Below are positions 47,100-60,030 of a DNA stretch of 64,000 nt, in pieces. Source of the DNA: Plasmopara viticola (taxonomy: Eukaryota > Oomycota > Peronosporomycetes > Peronosporales > Peronosporaceae); the NCBI GenBank assembly GCA_001695595.3, contig MBPM02000052.1:434001-498000 (forward strand), written 5' to 3'. Made by a program: the position numbers and the translations under genes. The notes below the pieces were generated by a model. It made no database searches, was not told the origin of the DNA, and was given only the letters and a program-made list of their open reading frames with translations. The stretch's first letter is position 1. The number at the start of each line of letters is the position of its first letter.

Positions 47100-49290
47100 T
47101 TGTATTGAGCGAATTAATTGTACAGCTTAAATGTCCCAAAGCGTTTAAACCGAAACAACGTTTATGCAAAATGTATTGTAGAATATAAAATTACCATATT
47201 AATTGACTTTACTGCACTATTGAAGTAGAACATGTATTGTTTGATGGATAAATCCTTTGATTGTGCTGTCGAAGACACTTTGGACATTCGAAAAGATCTG
47301 TGCAAAAGCTATTGCACGAAGAAGTTCAAAACATAAAAGCACTTTTAGTACTTCTAAAAATTGAAGCTCTCACGCCGCCTTGTGAGTTCGCATCAACTTT
47401 AATCAATTGTTTGTCGGATACACTTGCGTATACCCAGATAGTACATTGTAGGCGTACTATCTAGACGTAAAGGTCTGATATGGTTGTTGCAAGCGCCATA
47501 AGATCAACTGAGTCAACGACATCAATCAACTATTAGAACTCCACGCTTGATTTTAAAAAGGAGTCTTTTGATGACAAATTGAAAAGCATACGTTTGCGTG
47601 AGGTTTCTCCGCAACAAATTTGTATATCCGATTGTTTAGCAAACATTACAGGAAAAATGCATGTATCTTGTTCTAAGAGGCTGTCGCTTACATCTGAGGC
47701 GTAATATGTATAGCTGTCGCGTTCACCAGAAGCCCACAATATAAATTAGTCATTCAATCAGGTCAGATTTGTTAAGATGCAATGCTGCATAGCTGTTCTA
47801 CTCTTGCATGAAAATATTGTTTTATTATGCAGTGTTGTATGCTAACACAGTCTCGAATATTTCTTCAATTTAGAACTGATCTACAATGCGCACTACTTTT
47901 TTTAGCCTTTCTCACTCAAAAAGCATTGTACTAATGGGCACTCATGAACACTGCGTGCGTTGAGAGCTTCTTTTACTAAATGTTTGTTCCGAGAACGGGT
48001 AATTCACCGGATCCTGTTATATCAAAATCCCCAGACCAAACCGGCTTTTGAAATTGACAGCTAAAGCAAACGACGTCGAGTGGCTAGACCTGTAGTGCGA
48101 AAGGGTGCTACATATAGCGGATCTTTTGTGGGAAAAGGTGACTTCCCGCTAAAAGAGTCGAAAAAAGTTGTGGCTTCTTACACTTATACCGGTTTGCATA
48201 TTATGGTATTTTCGAGATTATTTGTAGTTGGTAGAGTTTTGCGCCGCAAGAAAGACGCTTAACTTGAGCCTTTCAAAACAGAGGTTGGGCAAAAGGTGAC
48301 GAAAATCGGAATTTGCCTCAATCGGCTGTACCAGCGTCCCCAACGCAACCACGCTCATCTAGTTCGAGTCAGTATACGGCTCGAAAAAACCTGCATAAAG
48401 AATTGGGTGTGTTTGAGTCAATCTTGAAGGTTAAGAGCAGACGCTAAGCTACGCCTCTTAACAATCTTGCAAAGCACTGGTAAAATTAGCCTTAGCAGCA
48501 ACTTCTATTGCATGTGTACTTATGTTTAAGCTCTCGACGAATGCAATTTTAATTTGAAGATTTAACCCGTATGGTTGAGAAAAAAATAAGTCTAGTCATT
48601 TTGACATTTACGTATCTCGAGACACCAAGACGTCATAAGCCTAAGTCTCTGACTTACCCACATTGTAAAGGGCTTCTGCCCGTAAACCGTTCGTCTTTTT
48701 TAAAGTATCGATCGAGCACGGTAATTGGCAGACGTTCATTAAGTGCTTTTGCCAGGCTTTATGCGGCTCGGCATAGCAATATAAGTATAAGGCGGTATAA
48801 ATCGCATGAAATACCTTTAGCTGTGGCTATGAAAGCACAGTCATTTAGTGCGTGAAATTTAACATCAAATTTAATCTCATCCTAAATTTACTATAATCTG
48901 TTTTTTAAACATTGCTGAATTTGCACATTTGAGAATCTGCCTTGTTTCAAGTGAGTAGTTTTATTACTCGAAAATAGTGAGCTGTCACTAACCAGAAGAT
49001 GTTCAGTCTCGTGCATGCCTCATTTCATCAGGCGATATAGCATATTTTTAAACAAAAGCGTGCAAGACGATATGTGTAACCTCTTTGAGCTGACTGCAAT
49101 CAATCAGCGTTGCACAAAAATTTGCGATGCACCAGAGTTTACAGAAAATGTAAATGTATTCGAAACCCTCTTACACATGCGTGAACGGCAAGCCGTCCAA
49201 CATTGCTGGTTCCTTTTATAACTTGTCAAACTCTAAAAAATGGCTTGCAACTTTTTTAATGGGATGCATCGCCTCTGATGGCTGGCCAAA
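47100..49290 (+). repeat. Segmental duplication, copy 2 (partner 25740-27170)
   Basis: Direct duplicate with the anchors listed for 25740-27170. The stretch 48400-48955 is extra here. Its GACGCTAAGCTACGCC patch resembles 2300-2340 and the 38460-38600 / 61140-61200 pair, so it may be the ancestral state, with copy 1 deleted. No conserved gene. Confidence 0.7.
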
Positions 49291-52200
49291 TCGGAGGTTT
49301 AAACTGAGTTTGAACCATAGGGTCTACAAAGACCAATAATTGATTGGAGAAAATATACTCGAGCTGATAACTACACACGTTTGCCTGCTAAGGTAGTTTA
49401 GCGAGTATCGTAATCGTAAATGTAATCTGCCTTATGTACACAGCTTGATCTTGTGCATACAAAGAAGGAATAGCAGGACCAACTCTAGAATGGTGCTTAT
49501 TAAATAATAATTTACAATGCACATGTCAAATTCATTTTGACCACGAATGGTGGACATTCATTCACCAGAAAGTCGCATAACTTCCTACACTTCGATTTGT
49601 GCAAGGTGCCTTCCTACGAAATAGATCTCGTACTTAATGCTAAGCCCTCGCAGGTTTGCGGACCTAGCAGAATTATCCTACTCCCATCTCTTCAGCGAGT
49701 GCTCGATAGACTCTCTGATTTCATTAAGTCTGAAAAATCGGCTGCAATGCAGCTCATTTCCGCCAAGCATTTCTTAGAAAGATCATCGGGAGAGCAAACT
49801 ACAGGCTACGGTGACCGGACGGAAGAGCCTATAACACAGTTTAAGGTCATCCTTTGAAAGTTAGAGATGGCCATTTAAGCGGGTTTTATCTGAATTGACT
49901 AAGTGTGCTTGGTGCTAGCATGTGAAGGCGTACACGCTAACCTGTACTGCTCCTTTTATTTGACCGTACTTAAGCTTTGTTTTCCTTGAAACAACCACTT
50001 TGTTTAGTTGAACTTTAGCATGAAATTAGCGATCAATTGACGCAATAAAAAAACAAATGTATATTGTATGTCAGCCTGTATAATTGTTGCTGGTTAGTTT
50101 GTAGAAACAAAAACCAAACCATTCTGCGATCTCCTGCATACGTGACGTCACAGATTGAAAGCTGTCGTAATTTTGGAATTTCACCTATGCAAAATCTCAC
50201 TTATGCACTCGGTAGTCAATACTCTATCTGCTCTTACGGCCCAATTTAAATTTACGCTGTTTCGTTTGAGCTGTAAGAGTGGAGCTATGTGCTAGGGCTC
50301 AGGCACAAATATTTGGCGACATACTAAGTCTCCAGAGCCAACCCGAGGTTCGAGGTTTGATAAATGAAATAAAAATATTATCTTGATCGGTGCGATGAAA
50401 AAAACAGGAAAGTGCCTCGAGCTCTTCATCTATACGCAAAACCAATGCAAGTCGCAGATCGCTGTGTGCCTGATTCCAAGAACTGCTTTTAATTTTAGTC
50501 CCGGACTTTGTCACATTCCGGATAAGAGCTTGAATTTATACAGATGATTGATAGCATTCATTTAGGTTGAATGTTTATCAAAACCATAAAGCATTGTAGT
50601 ATTTACTAGCACTAATACCTTGTGCTCAAAACATCAATCGACTTGTGTTGCACAATGTAGTAAAATTGTCGCTTCACGCTCCTTTCTTTCATTTGGACTA
50701 TCAATCAGTCATATTTCTTACCAAAGCTGCGACTCACAAGCTTACATGATTACCTGAGTAAGCCGCAAAGCTTATTTAACTCAGGCTTCATTTAGTCTTC
50801 GGATTTCACTGTAATACTAAGGCATGAGCCAAGGTCAAAGTGCTCGAATACAGCACGATTTGTCAACTATAGCAATCTGCGCCATCCGTTGACGACATTT
50901 TTTACACTTGCACCACGCGCGTCGGTCAACTTTGATCAAAGTGGACAAGACCCAAACTTTTGGCTCACCTTCCTCAAGATTTAAGGGTGACGAAGGTAAG
51001 TGTCTGCTCAACAAGAATTGAGCCCTACTCGTGAGCAGGCTCGTAAAACCAAAGTCAAATTACTCTTGAGCGGTAATTTTTTATACACCACGTTTATCTA
51101 AGTCGCACAATAGCAAGCTTGTGCGTCGAAAGTCAAGTACTCGCGTGCGACCGTGTGCGATACGAGCGTTATACGCGCTCTGCAAAAAAGTGTTTGCGCA
51201 TAATGAGTCAAAGATTTGTAAAATCTTTTTGATGAGGCACTAGAGCGCGAAGTGCTGTAGACGAACGAAATCTAATTTACGCATCACTCCACAGACGGAT
51301 CGCAAGCTCATGCCCGACGAGTTAATCATAATTTCCCAAAAGGCTAAGTTGCCAATGAATGACATTTCTTTAATAAACTTGACGTGGAAAGTGTTACGGT
51401 TTGCTAAGTTATGGGTTGCATCCGGCATATACCAATCACGAGCGATAAGAAGGCGAAGGACACTTGAAGCGCTGAATGGCACCGAGGGTTGTCCTTCTCT
51501 CGTTTCTCTTGATAAGGAAGGTGAACGATACTTTCACGCAAAGATCATTCTCGCGCGTTGCTGTAAAAGAAGCCGAGCCGACTATCTTGTGAGTTATAAA
51601 CACATCCTTGCTCCGAAAATAATTCGGGGTAGAGGCCCCAAGTCATCAAGACTGGAGTAGCGTCATAGACGCTTTTGATTCCGACGATCAGCTTGCTACG
51701 CTTTCTACCGCAAAAATTAAAAGCACGGAATTTATAAGCGGAGATCAAATCGAAGATCCTGGTGATCCCTGCGAAAGACGTCTTCACCGGAGTGCTTTCT
51801 ATAAGGTCGTACGTCATAGGACGACCCTTAATCAGTATAGAGGACAAGCGTTTAGCGGACTTGTACCAAAGTCTGCTAGGGATTTCATGAAGTGCGAGCA
51901 GAAAGTGCAATTATTAGCATTCTAATTTGTAGCGCTGGAAATTTATGGCGTGCGAGAAACACAAATCAGGCTGCAATCTCGAAACCGAATCGCCGTTCTT
52001 CTATCCACAGGACGACCCCGGTAGTCCACATGAGTGATTTTTGCGGGGGCTTTTGGAGCTGCACTTGACACTCAAAAAAAGTAACAGCCGCAATTGTTAA
52101 TTTAAAAAACAAGTGGGCAAAAAAGTCAATTTGTGCTTTCCATTAAGATGTTCGCGTTAAAGGCACAAGTCATACCAAGGCCGGGAATCTCGCTTTTCCC

Positions 52201-55200
52201 GAGCTTTAAGTATTACTAGCGCTCACGCAATCTTTTTCAACAAAGGTACTAGCATTACGGATATATTCATGAACCAACGGAAGCTGATAGCCATCACCAT
52301 AATACTTTCCCTCGGGACAACCTTATGTGACTCGAAACACCAATGCTTAAAAGAAAGCTTATCCCTTCAAAGGCGCATACAGTAGCGATGCATGGATTTA
52401 TTCGCGGCTGTGCGTCTTTGGATAAGCTGTTTAGACATGCTTATTAAAAATGCAGGAGCGGCTAGCATCCTTTAGGGAGCGACAGCTCACTTTTACCGGT
52501 TTAAGGGGATCGACTTGTGCAACAGATTGCAATTTAAATTCTATGTGATATGACGGTGTACAGCTACTAAATTTAAATTTGCGATAATGTACTTTTTGAT
52601 GCATTTTCCAGTATACGAATCGGTAAAAATATCGCTAGACTACCTACCATGCAGCATTTTCTAGAACTCTTCGTAACGGGAAGATACAAAAGCAAAAGAT
52701 AATGTGGCGATCCTTTACAATTTCTTCACAGATTGCAAATTAAAAACTAAACTATTTAATGCTCTACAGTTCTTTGTATACACTTGATTCAAATTTGCTA
52801 TCTGAGCAGGGACTATACTTATTGATGCATCTTTCGGTAAACGAATCGGTACGGTTATCGACAGCGCGCCTGTCATGCATCAAAAGCCACCATTATTTAT
52901 CCACTCTTCGTATTGGGAGGACACAATAGCGAATCTTTTTGTGGCGGTCCATTACGTTTCTACGCTTTAAGCGTTAAATATCACTTAGTAATTATTAACA
53001 TTTCTTGACTCTTGTACAAACGTCAGCCTGGTGAAAGCGATGACGAAGAAGGCAGCAAAGGTAGCTGCTATTCAAAAAGGTCATTTAATTAATGATCACT
53101 CCAGCTATCAAAGAGGTTGCTTTGACTACACAACGTCCCTCTACATCGAAATTGGGCTTTGTGGCTAAGGTTGCCTCCATATGCCAGCAACAAAGGGTGC
53201 GCTTGCTATACAGATTACTCTAAATGGAAAGACAATTTCTGTGGAATTCTAAAAATGACTGCCCGCCATGGAGTCGCTAATTTAAGAAAGGCACATTTGG
53301 AGTCTTCAGGCGGAAATCCTCTGCCTTATATTCTTCATCGCTCTGTGTCTTGTATACACCTCTTCTTTTAAGCAGTAAGTGTGACGGGAAGCAATTGGTG
53401 CGCTCCAGAGAATATCTGTCTGACTTTTTGAACTTTTAAGAGCTACAAAAAACTTCGAGGGATACGAAAGCCTTCAAAACAATCCCGGGGCACTTTAAAA
53501 GTCGGACATGACAAACTCGAGAAATCTTGATCTAGTTAATAATAAGTGAGAGAATGGCCGGCGCTTTACCGCCGCTAACTTACACGCAGCTGATTGCTGA
53601 AACGTTAAAAGCTCTTAGCAATTTGTCTCGTATGGCCAAGCCATGACGGATGCTTGCTGAAAGCTTTTGGCAAAGTCTAGGCTGGACTACAAGGTAGCTG
53701 AGCAGAAACACCGGGAAATTGATCCAAATTTTGCAGACGCAAAGAACGATATACTTTCAAAGGCACATAAGGATCCAATCAGCGGCCACTAATACCGAAA
53801 AAAAGGTTACCTTAATTTTCACAGCATATTGCTTCAGCTTGGGTTTCACAGCAAATCGATGGCCTCACGTGTGCCAAAGCCGTGCCAATTATGCAAAGAC
53901 CCGTGAGCCCTTCTGATAGTTTGACACACAAATCACAAGTCAATTCCTTTGCAGCTGTCGGTACCGACGGATTTACAAAAGAAGTTTGCGAAAAAAATCG
54001 GCCACGTACAATAGACCGGGTAAGGCATGTAATCGTATCCGTCCAAAATGAGCTCAAGTGTTTTTCGGAAATTTATGGAAGATGTGATCGGGGTTTGCAT
54101 ACTATGGGTTTTAAAGTATTGTTATCCACAAAATCCAGCCGCTAACAGAGTACTTTGAGCAAAACTAAGACCATTTTATCGGACCTTTTCTTTCATAGGA
54201 AGAATCAGCAGAAGTGAGCTTTTTGCCTGTAGATTAAGGCATTAGAATGTGTACATCACCGGTCTCTTAAAGACAATGTCGACAATTTCAACATTCTAAT
54301 TGAGGCGAACTAAGAGGTAATTTGGTTTCCACGACTCCGGTCTCTTATTGGCCTAGGTCCTACCCCAGCATCTTCTTTAACCACTATCCCTTATCGGTAC
54401 GTGCGGGTGGCAGTACAGTGGATAAGTTTACCCATATTTGCCTTAGTATCAGCCATAAAACTAAATGCCGCGCACCTATGAAGCTGTGCTGTGAGCAGTA
54501 AGCTAAATCTAGGGTTTGCTACGAAGAGAAGCGACTATTTGACGCAGCTCGCAGACCTTTCCGTACAACGCTCGGCGAGTGACTTGACTGTAAAGCTCAT
54601 AAATACATGGCTAAATGGGGTCCGTTTTCTTTTCAATGTCTTTAAAGGTCTAGGGTTGATCCGGAGAAGCTGTTAGGTGCCTTCCATGGCCAAAAAGCTT
54701 GACCGCGGAAACTTGGTCACACAGGAGGTATTGATCGTTGCTGTGGACACGCAAATTAAAGACGATAAAAGGCCACCTCTACTACTTTATGACCGCCATT
54801 CTTTTTTGAAACACGTAGTGAAGCAATGATGCTTTCATGGGTGCAACGGGCTTTTTGTAAAAATGCCGTGGCTCTTTTTTCATTTCAAAAATTCCTTTGA
54901 GCCCGTTTTTAACGGCATCAGAACGACTGACGAAAGTCTGCCTTGATCAAAGGGCAGAATGAAAAGGTGTTTTTTTGCACTCTAGCGAGACGCCAGGTCA
55001 TTCAAGTTGTGGTAAATACCCACGTTTGCACGTTTTGATACCAAGTGATAATATAATTGCTTGTTTTATGTTTTGTTTGTAAAATGGCTTGATGTTGTAC
55101 TAAAAGCACGCAGATGGCCACTTTAAGATTTTGCTGGTACAATGAATTAGCTCATTGACCAACGTAAGGCGTGCGTTATCTCCAAGCAACTTATTGCGAT

Positions 55201-55619
55201 TTGAAGGGCTGCATATACGGAGCGAGACAACAATCACATTTCTATGGTAAACGATAAGATCATACTGAACAGGTGAACGGTGTCGTAAAAGATGTGTTGC
55301 GAAACGCATGCACACATGTGCGAAGGTTCCAAAGCACTATGCTCATTAATGTTATAGTTGCAAACCAACACTCTGTAGACGCAACATCGTCACCTCATTT
55401 TGATTCTGGGATTAGAAAGCAAAGAATATCCAAGCGATAAGCTAGTATCAGCCGTTTCATAGACCCCTTGTGTTGAAACTCGTGCGGTGCAAAGTATTTT
55501 AAAGCCAAGACTCACTCGTGGTATATTCTGCCCAAATGAAGAGCAACATCAAATAAGTCCTAAAACTTTGAATTGTGCGATTACAAAACAAAATAATACT
55601 ACGCCAATTTTCTCTTTGT

Positions 55620-55790
55620 CCTGCCAATTAAGATCATGAAAATAATATGACTAGACATTCCAAATGAATGCGAGCTCAAATAGTGTTCTATATGGGCTTA
55701 CAAAAGCGTACTATGACTCGGACTAAGTAAGCGCGGCATAGGTAATGCTGAGTCGTATGATCTAGGTACAGTCACCGTAGACTCTGGCCT
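55620..55790 (-). mobile_element. Degenerate tRNA-like SINE, family 3
   Basis: Duplicate of 16510-16690 with the A-box side mostly deleted (only CTCTGGCC remains). The CTATATGGGCTTACAAAAGCG patch is retained. Called only through its partner. Confidence 0.35.
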
Positions 55791-56292
55791 AAATTTTTTT
55801 AAAGTTGTTTTTATGACAAATCAAGTGCGTAGGATCCCTCCAAAACAAATTTAAATGACCGAGTATTTCGTTAAACTTACAGAATAAGTACATGCATATT
55901 ATCACAACACGTGTTAAAATCATTTTCTTAAAATATGGCAGATAATGTTTGCTTGACAGTGCGAATTCTTTACCTTGATTGATAATTGCGTGATGAAAAA
56001 TTGAATAAATGTTCACGATCCCGCACTCGATAATCGTGCTTTTAAAAGATTACCTCTGAAGGCCTTTAAAGAGTTTTCTGTAGTCTAATACTCGCATTGT
56101 GTTATTGTTTATGCTGGCCGCGGGATGTGGAAGGTAGGATCTTTGGACAAGCCGCGATTTACAATTGACAGCATATCCTATCAAAAGCATCTGCCAAGCC
56201 TGCCAGGCTACATATGTATTGAATATAGTGCTCAGTACCATAAACAAGGAAAATGCACACCACTAATAGTGGTGAGCAGTAATAGGTCTTTC

Positions 56293-56340
56293 TCGGAGAT
56301 CGAACCCGGGACCTCTCGCACCCTAAGCGAGAATCAAACT
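56293..56340 (-). repeat. tRNA-Pro(AGG)-like 3' half
   Basis: Minus strand: GATTCTCGCTTAGGGTGCGA is an anticodon stem-loop with AGG, then GGTCCCGGGTTCGATC, a T arm. The 5' half and the acceptor stem are absent. It is better preserved than the partner at 17213-17256 and again abuts the effector relic. Confidence 0.55.
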
Positions 56341-56343
56341 TAA

Positions 56344-56925
56344 GCTATGGAGGAGATGAAAAGTATGACCTCTTAAAACTGATCGCAAGAGGCGCAGACG
56401 TGGCATTAAAACTAAATTTTGAGATTGCGATGCTTCTCGCTATGTACTCGGCAACGTCCTTCGGTTTAAGAAAGTAAATGATCGACCGTCAAGGGAAGAG
56501 GCCAAAGGTTGTGTCAGATAAGCACAAGGACAATATTGAGCGAGTTCATGAAGCTTTTGGCAGCCTCTTAAACGATAATGTACAAAATATTCCCGCAGAA
56601 ATTACCTATCTTCGAAGCATGTCGGAATTAAAAAATTGCGTTGGAAAATAATTCACGAGCAAAGTCTTGTTCGCCAACCGCAGCGGTATGTGCTCGAAGA
56701 TTGCGAAAGAAAACAAGAGTCATATAGTGTGGTTTCTTTTGAAAATTGTCAGATCCACTGAGATTTGGCGTGTCAACTCATTGCTAAATTTTCATTCTCA
56801 GAGATGCGTACAACATTTTTAAACGATATCGACCTGATTAAAATGGCGTGTCACCAAATCTTGGTGGAAATTTAAACACAAACAAAGCTCTTCTACTCAA
56901 AATTGCACTCCATGAGCTATAAACC
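56344..56925 (+). pseudogene. RxLR-effector relic F' (duplicate of 17262-18206)
   Basis: Starts AGCTATGGAGGAGATGAAAA and follows relic F. Patches here are closer to the intact gene in places, for example GATAAGCACAAGGACAATATTGAGCGAGTTCATGAAG-type core codons near 56518-56555. It is cut at about 56925 by the start of the inverted-repeat arm, so the C-terminal tail seen in relic F is missing. Stops and shifts throughout. Confidence 0.7.
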
Positions 56926-57739
56926 TTTGTGGGCTTAAGCCCCGCATTAGGCTCTTTCGTTCAAGCCACCGAAGTCAGTAATTTTTACACCCTCAAATAT
57001 ACTTATTCATAGAGCGCGAGTACTTGGCAGCGTAAAAGTCTGCGCATATAGCCGTCTTCTCAGGCCCATAGAAGAACGAAAGTCTATCGAGCTTCACTAT
57101 CTGCTCTTTCGGCAAATGCGAAGAGATTATTCTGTCTATTTCTGAAATCTTGCGAGTCGGTCAATCTACTCGCGTGGGCGTAATAGTGACTTCAAGAACT
57201 ACTCATGACTATGGTACCTTGCAATAAAAAGCGTAGGGCCAGATATACGACCGTCTGCGTGGAAAACCGTTCATGTTCAATAAGTTGGACTTTATGTTTG
57301 CAACTTTTTCGATGCGCTATTTCCAACTCTGTATCTAGGCAGATAACAACTTCCTTTTAAAAATATCTCAGTATCAAACTGGCATAAGGTCTTGTAGAGT
57401 TACCATTCCTTCATAAATCATTTAAGCTGAAAGTCGGCTGTTACCACAAAAGATTAGCTTTATGCAGCTCTCCGATTCACGAGCCACGTGACTTCGTTTG
57501 CTCTGACTATTTGTCCCATAAAAACAGTCTGGTCTGCAATTTTGGTTTAGCCTCTTGACCGTTTCCGAAAAGAAATTTTGATATAAAGACTCTTGCAACG
57601 CACGCAATCGCTTTAAGGGCCCAGTCGGAATAATGTTGTTCGTCTAAGGAAATTGGCTTTAGCACAATTGAATGCATTTTGGACTCATTACGCTTTTGAG
57701 CAATCTACTCAAATAGTACACCGAAGAGCAACAGCAACT

Positions 57740-57960
57740 TGGGGCTTAAATTTAGAAGTGTGATTACAAAATGCATTAAATGCATTTGCGGAACATTTAG
57801 GGCCATTTTAACAAAAGGACGCTGGACATTCCAATATGTATGCGAGCACATTTAGTATTCTATATGGGCTCAGATAAGTGTCCCAGCCAGATGAGCGCGT
57901 AATTGTTGGCGCCGGGATAAGTGAACCAGGCACAGTCATTGTAGGCCGCCTACTTAATGA
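57740..57960 (-). mobile_element. tRNA-like SINE, family 3
   Basis: Inverted-arm counterpart of 41650-41860: CCGGGATAAGTGAACCAGGC is the reverse complement of the B-box core, and the body patches are the same. Present because the arm was duplicated, not a separate insertion. Confidence 0.45.
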
Positions 57961-58784
57961 CCAGAATTCGATCTAGAGCGTAGTACCACCACCTTTACTT
58001 CAAAGGCATGAGTCGGTTGACTTCGTGTAAGCAAAGTCGTCAACACTACAAGTGCTGATGCGTGAAAAGAGTTATTGTTGACTGATTAAGGTTCTGACGA
58101 CGAACTTGAGCGATATAAGCGTGCTAGTTAAGGTCAAGCCGTGCTGACTTCGTCGCGTTTTGTATATTTTTTCTCTAGATTAATCTTAAAAGCCCTTCCT
58201 TTACTATAAAGCAATACATTCCGGAAATAATTCTTGTCGTACCTGCGATTACGACAAAATGTCGGTGGATGCGAGTTCGCGTATTGCAAACAAGAGGCCC
58301 ACAAAGTCTTTTTGCGGAGGGTGGCGCTGATCAAACAAAGTAAATACGCGCTCGATATTCGAAAAATAGTCAAAAAGACTTAAAAGACTCGGCAATTGAC
58401 GCATATCTTTATTAGGGAGGTCGGGGGTCGCCAGCGCAAGATTCAGACCTGCCAAATGCCGATCGCTAGCGACATCGAAGCGCAGTGCTCTTTAAGTATC
58501 GTGTGACGACAAAGGATCCATCACCTCTTTCTCTACTCGATAACACTTGTGCTAGTCGACTAGCATTTTCCCTGTCATATGGCCTAGTTGCGGTGTTGTG
58601 ATTCTCAGTGGCACATTTATATCGAAGTCTATGTTGACATCGCCAGCGGGGTGGACCAAGAAAAGACGATTCAAGTCACACGCGCCTTTTTGATCCATAA
58701 GTGGAGCGATACGAGCGAAAACGCTAGGGGGAAAAGTTTTAAGGTCCGTCATGGATAGTGAAGAAATCACGGTGACGAAGCATT

Positions 58785-60030
58785 TTGGAAATGCATACAG
58801 AATGTACTTTTCGTCGTAACCAGCAGCCAAAAAGCTGCGAAATCGGCCGTCAGGTACATGTCTACGATCATGACGCCATGATAGCCATTAAAGCTGTCAT
58901 GAAGACGCATCTAAAACGACTTTCTGACGAGGAATCCGTGAAGTACACAAAAGCTTGGCGAATATAGAGAGCTTCGTCTTTTCTATTTAGCAAGCATGAA
59001 AGATGAAGGTGTCAAAAAGTTGCCGCGTGTTGCAAAATTATAAAGAAGTCACGCGCTACAAAGGCTACAAAAAGAAGCCACAATAACCAAAGGTGGTAAA
59101 GGAGATGCTACATTCAGCAGAGATTATCGAGGAGATGCAAAGCGCTAGCAGTATGATCTACTGACGATGGTTACAAAAGGTGGAGACAAAACATTAAGTA
59201 TCATTGTAATATATATAGTGAGACAACCACCATTGTCAATGTACATCCGGCGATGTGATCTCTAGTGACCAGGTTTTAATGGCATGAGGTCATCCGAAAC
59301 GCACAATGACAACATCGAGCGAGTTTATGGATAATTTATCCTACTCTACGACAAGCAAACCATTTGCTACAGAAACTTCTTCTCTGAGGGTCCAGTTTAT
59401 TAAGAAAGCGTGTCTTGTTTCATATGCCCCCAACCAAGTATTTTACACCAACTTCAGCGATACTAAATTCAAGGTTTGCATACTGTGAAGAAGAACTAGC
59501 TTCATAAAATGTGTTGCATTAGTTGTCGTAATCGCTGACGTTCGGAGTGCAAAACGTTTTGATTGATCTGCATCATTGGAGATAGGTGTGAATGTACAGT
59601 ACTTTCCAAAGAAATCGGCCTGATAAAAATGCTGCGCCACTTAACCCGGAGCTTAATCCTGGAGGCAACGCAAGGAATAGCAGCGCTATGGCTCTACATG
59701 AGCACTCAAGCAGAACTTAAAGCTGTCTGAGCCACTTACCGCTACATTGACGTCCGAAAGTGACCACGCCGTCCTTATAACACGATCAAAGCGTTCCTTC
59801 GGTGGCAACAATTGACCCACCAGACTTCGATCGAGCAATCAAAGGCTAGAAAGTTTACGTTAATTAGGCAACTTTCGACGCAATTGACTACGTGAGGCGA
59901 CCACGCTACCTCTACTGAAAACTTAACGCCCAGCATTGGCGGTACAAGCAACGCTTTTGTTTTGTATAGGCAATTGAAGGTGTGCAATTCAATTACAAAG
60001 CACTTACGAAGCTCCATTTGCGCCATTAAA
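58785..60030 (+). pseudogene. RxLR-effector relic G, right-arm copy
   Basis: Plus-strand counterpart of 39798-40966. The start region (MHTECTFRRNQQ in the best frame) aligns at the DNA level with the signal-peptide codons (CGTCGTAACCAGCAGCC is like the VVTSSQ codons of effector B). It continues VYDHDAMIAIKAVMKTHLKR, then a DEES remnant at the EER position, GVKKLPRV, a GACAACATCGAGCGAGTTTATGG core patch and a GGCTCTACATGAGCACTCAAG tail patch. It is interrupted many times. The remnant DEES and the missing RxLR show loss of both translocation motifs. Confidence 0.75.

Larger units (their letters stand above)
49370..56925 (+). repeat. Segmental duplication, copy 2 (partner 11190-17880)
   Basis: Colinear with 11190-17880; ends abruptly at about 56925 where the right arm of the large inverted repeat begins, so that junction truncates effector relic F'. 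A 116-aa frame at 51310-51660 lies in a stretch (about 51300-51700) that has no counterpart of the same length in copy 1 but resembles 1190-2150 and 38750-39250; I regard it as a repeat relic. The frame at 53159-53371 is broken in copy 1. Confidence 0.8.

Noticed and set aside
51310..51660. 116-aa frame as a gene candidate
   Set aside because: It falls in a degenerate dispersed repeat with matches at 1190-2150 and 38750-39250 where the frame is broken; no recognisable domain.
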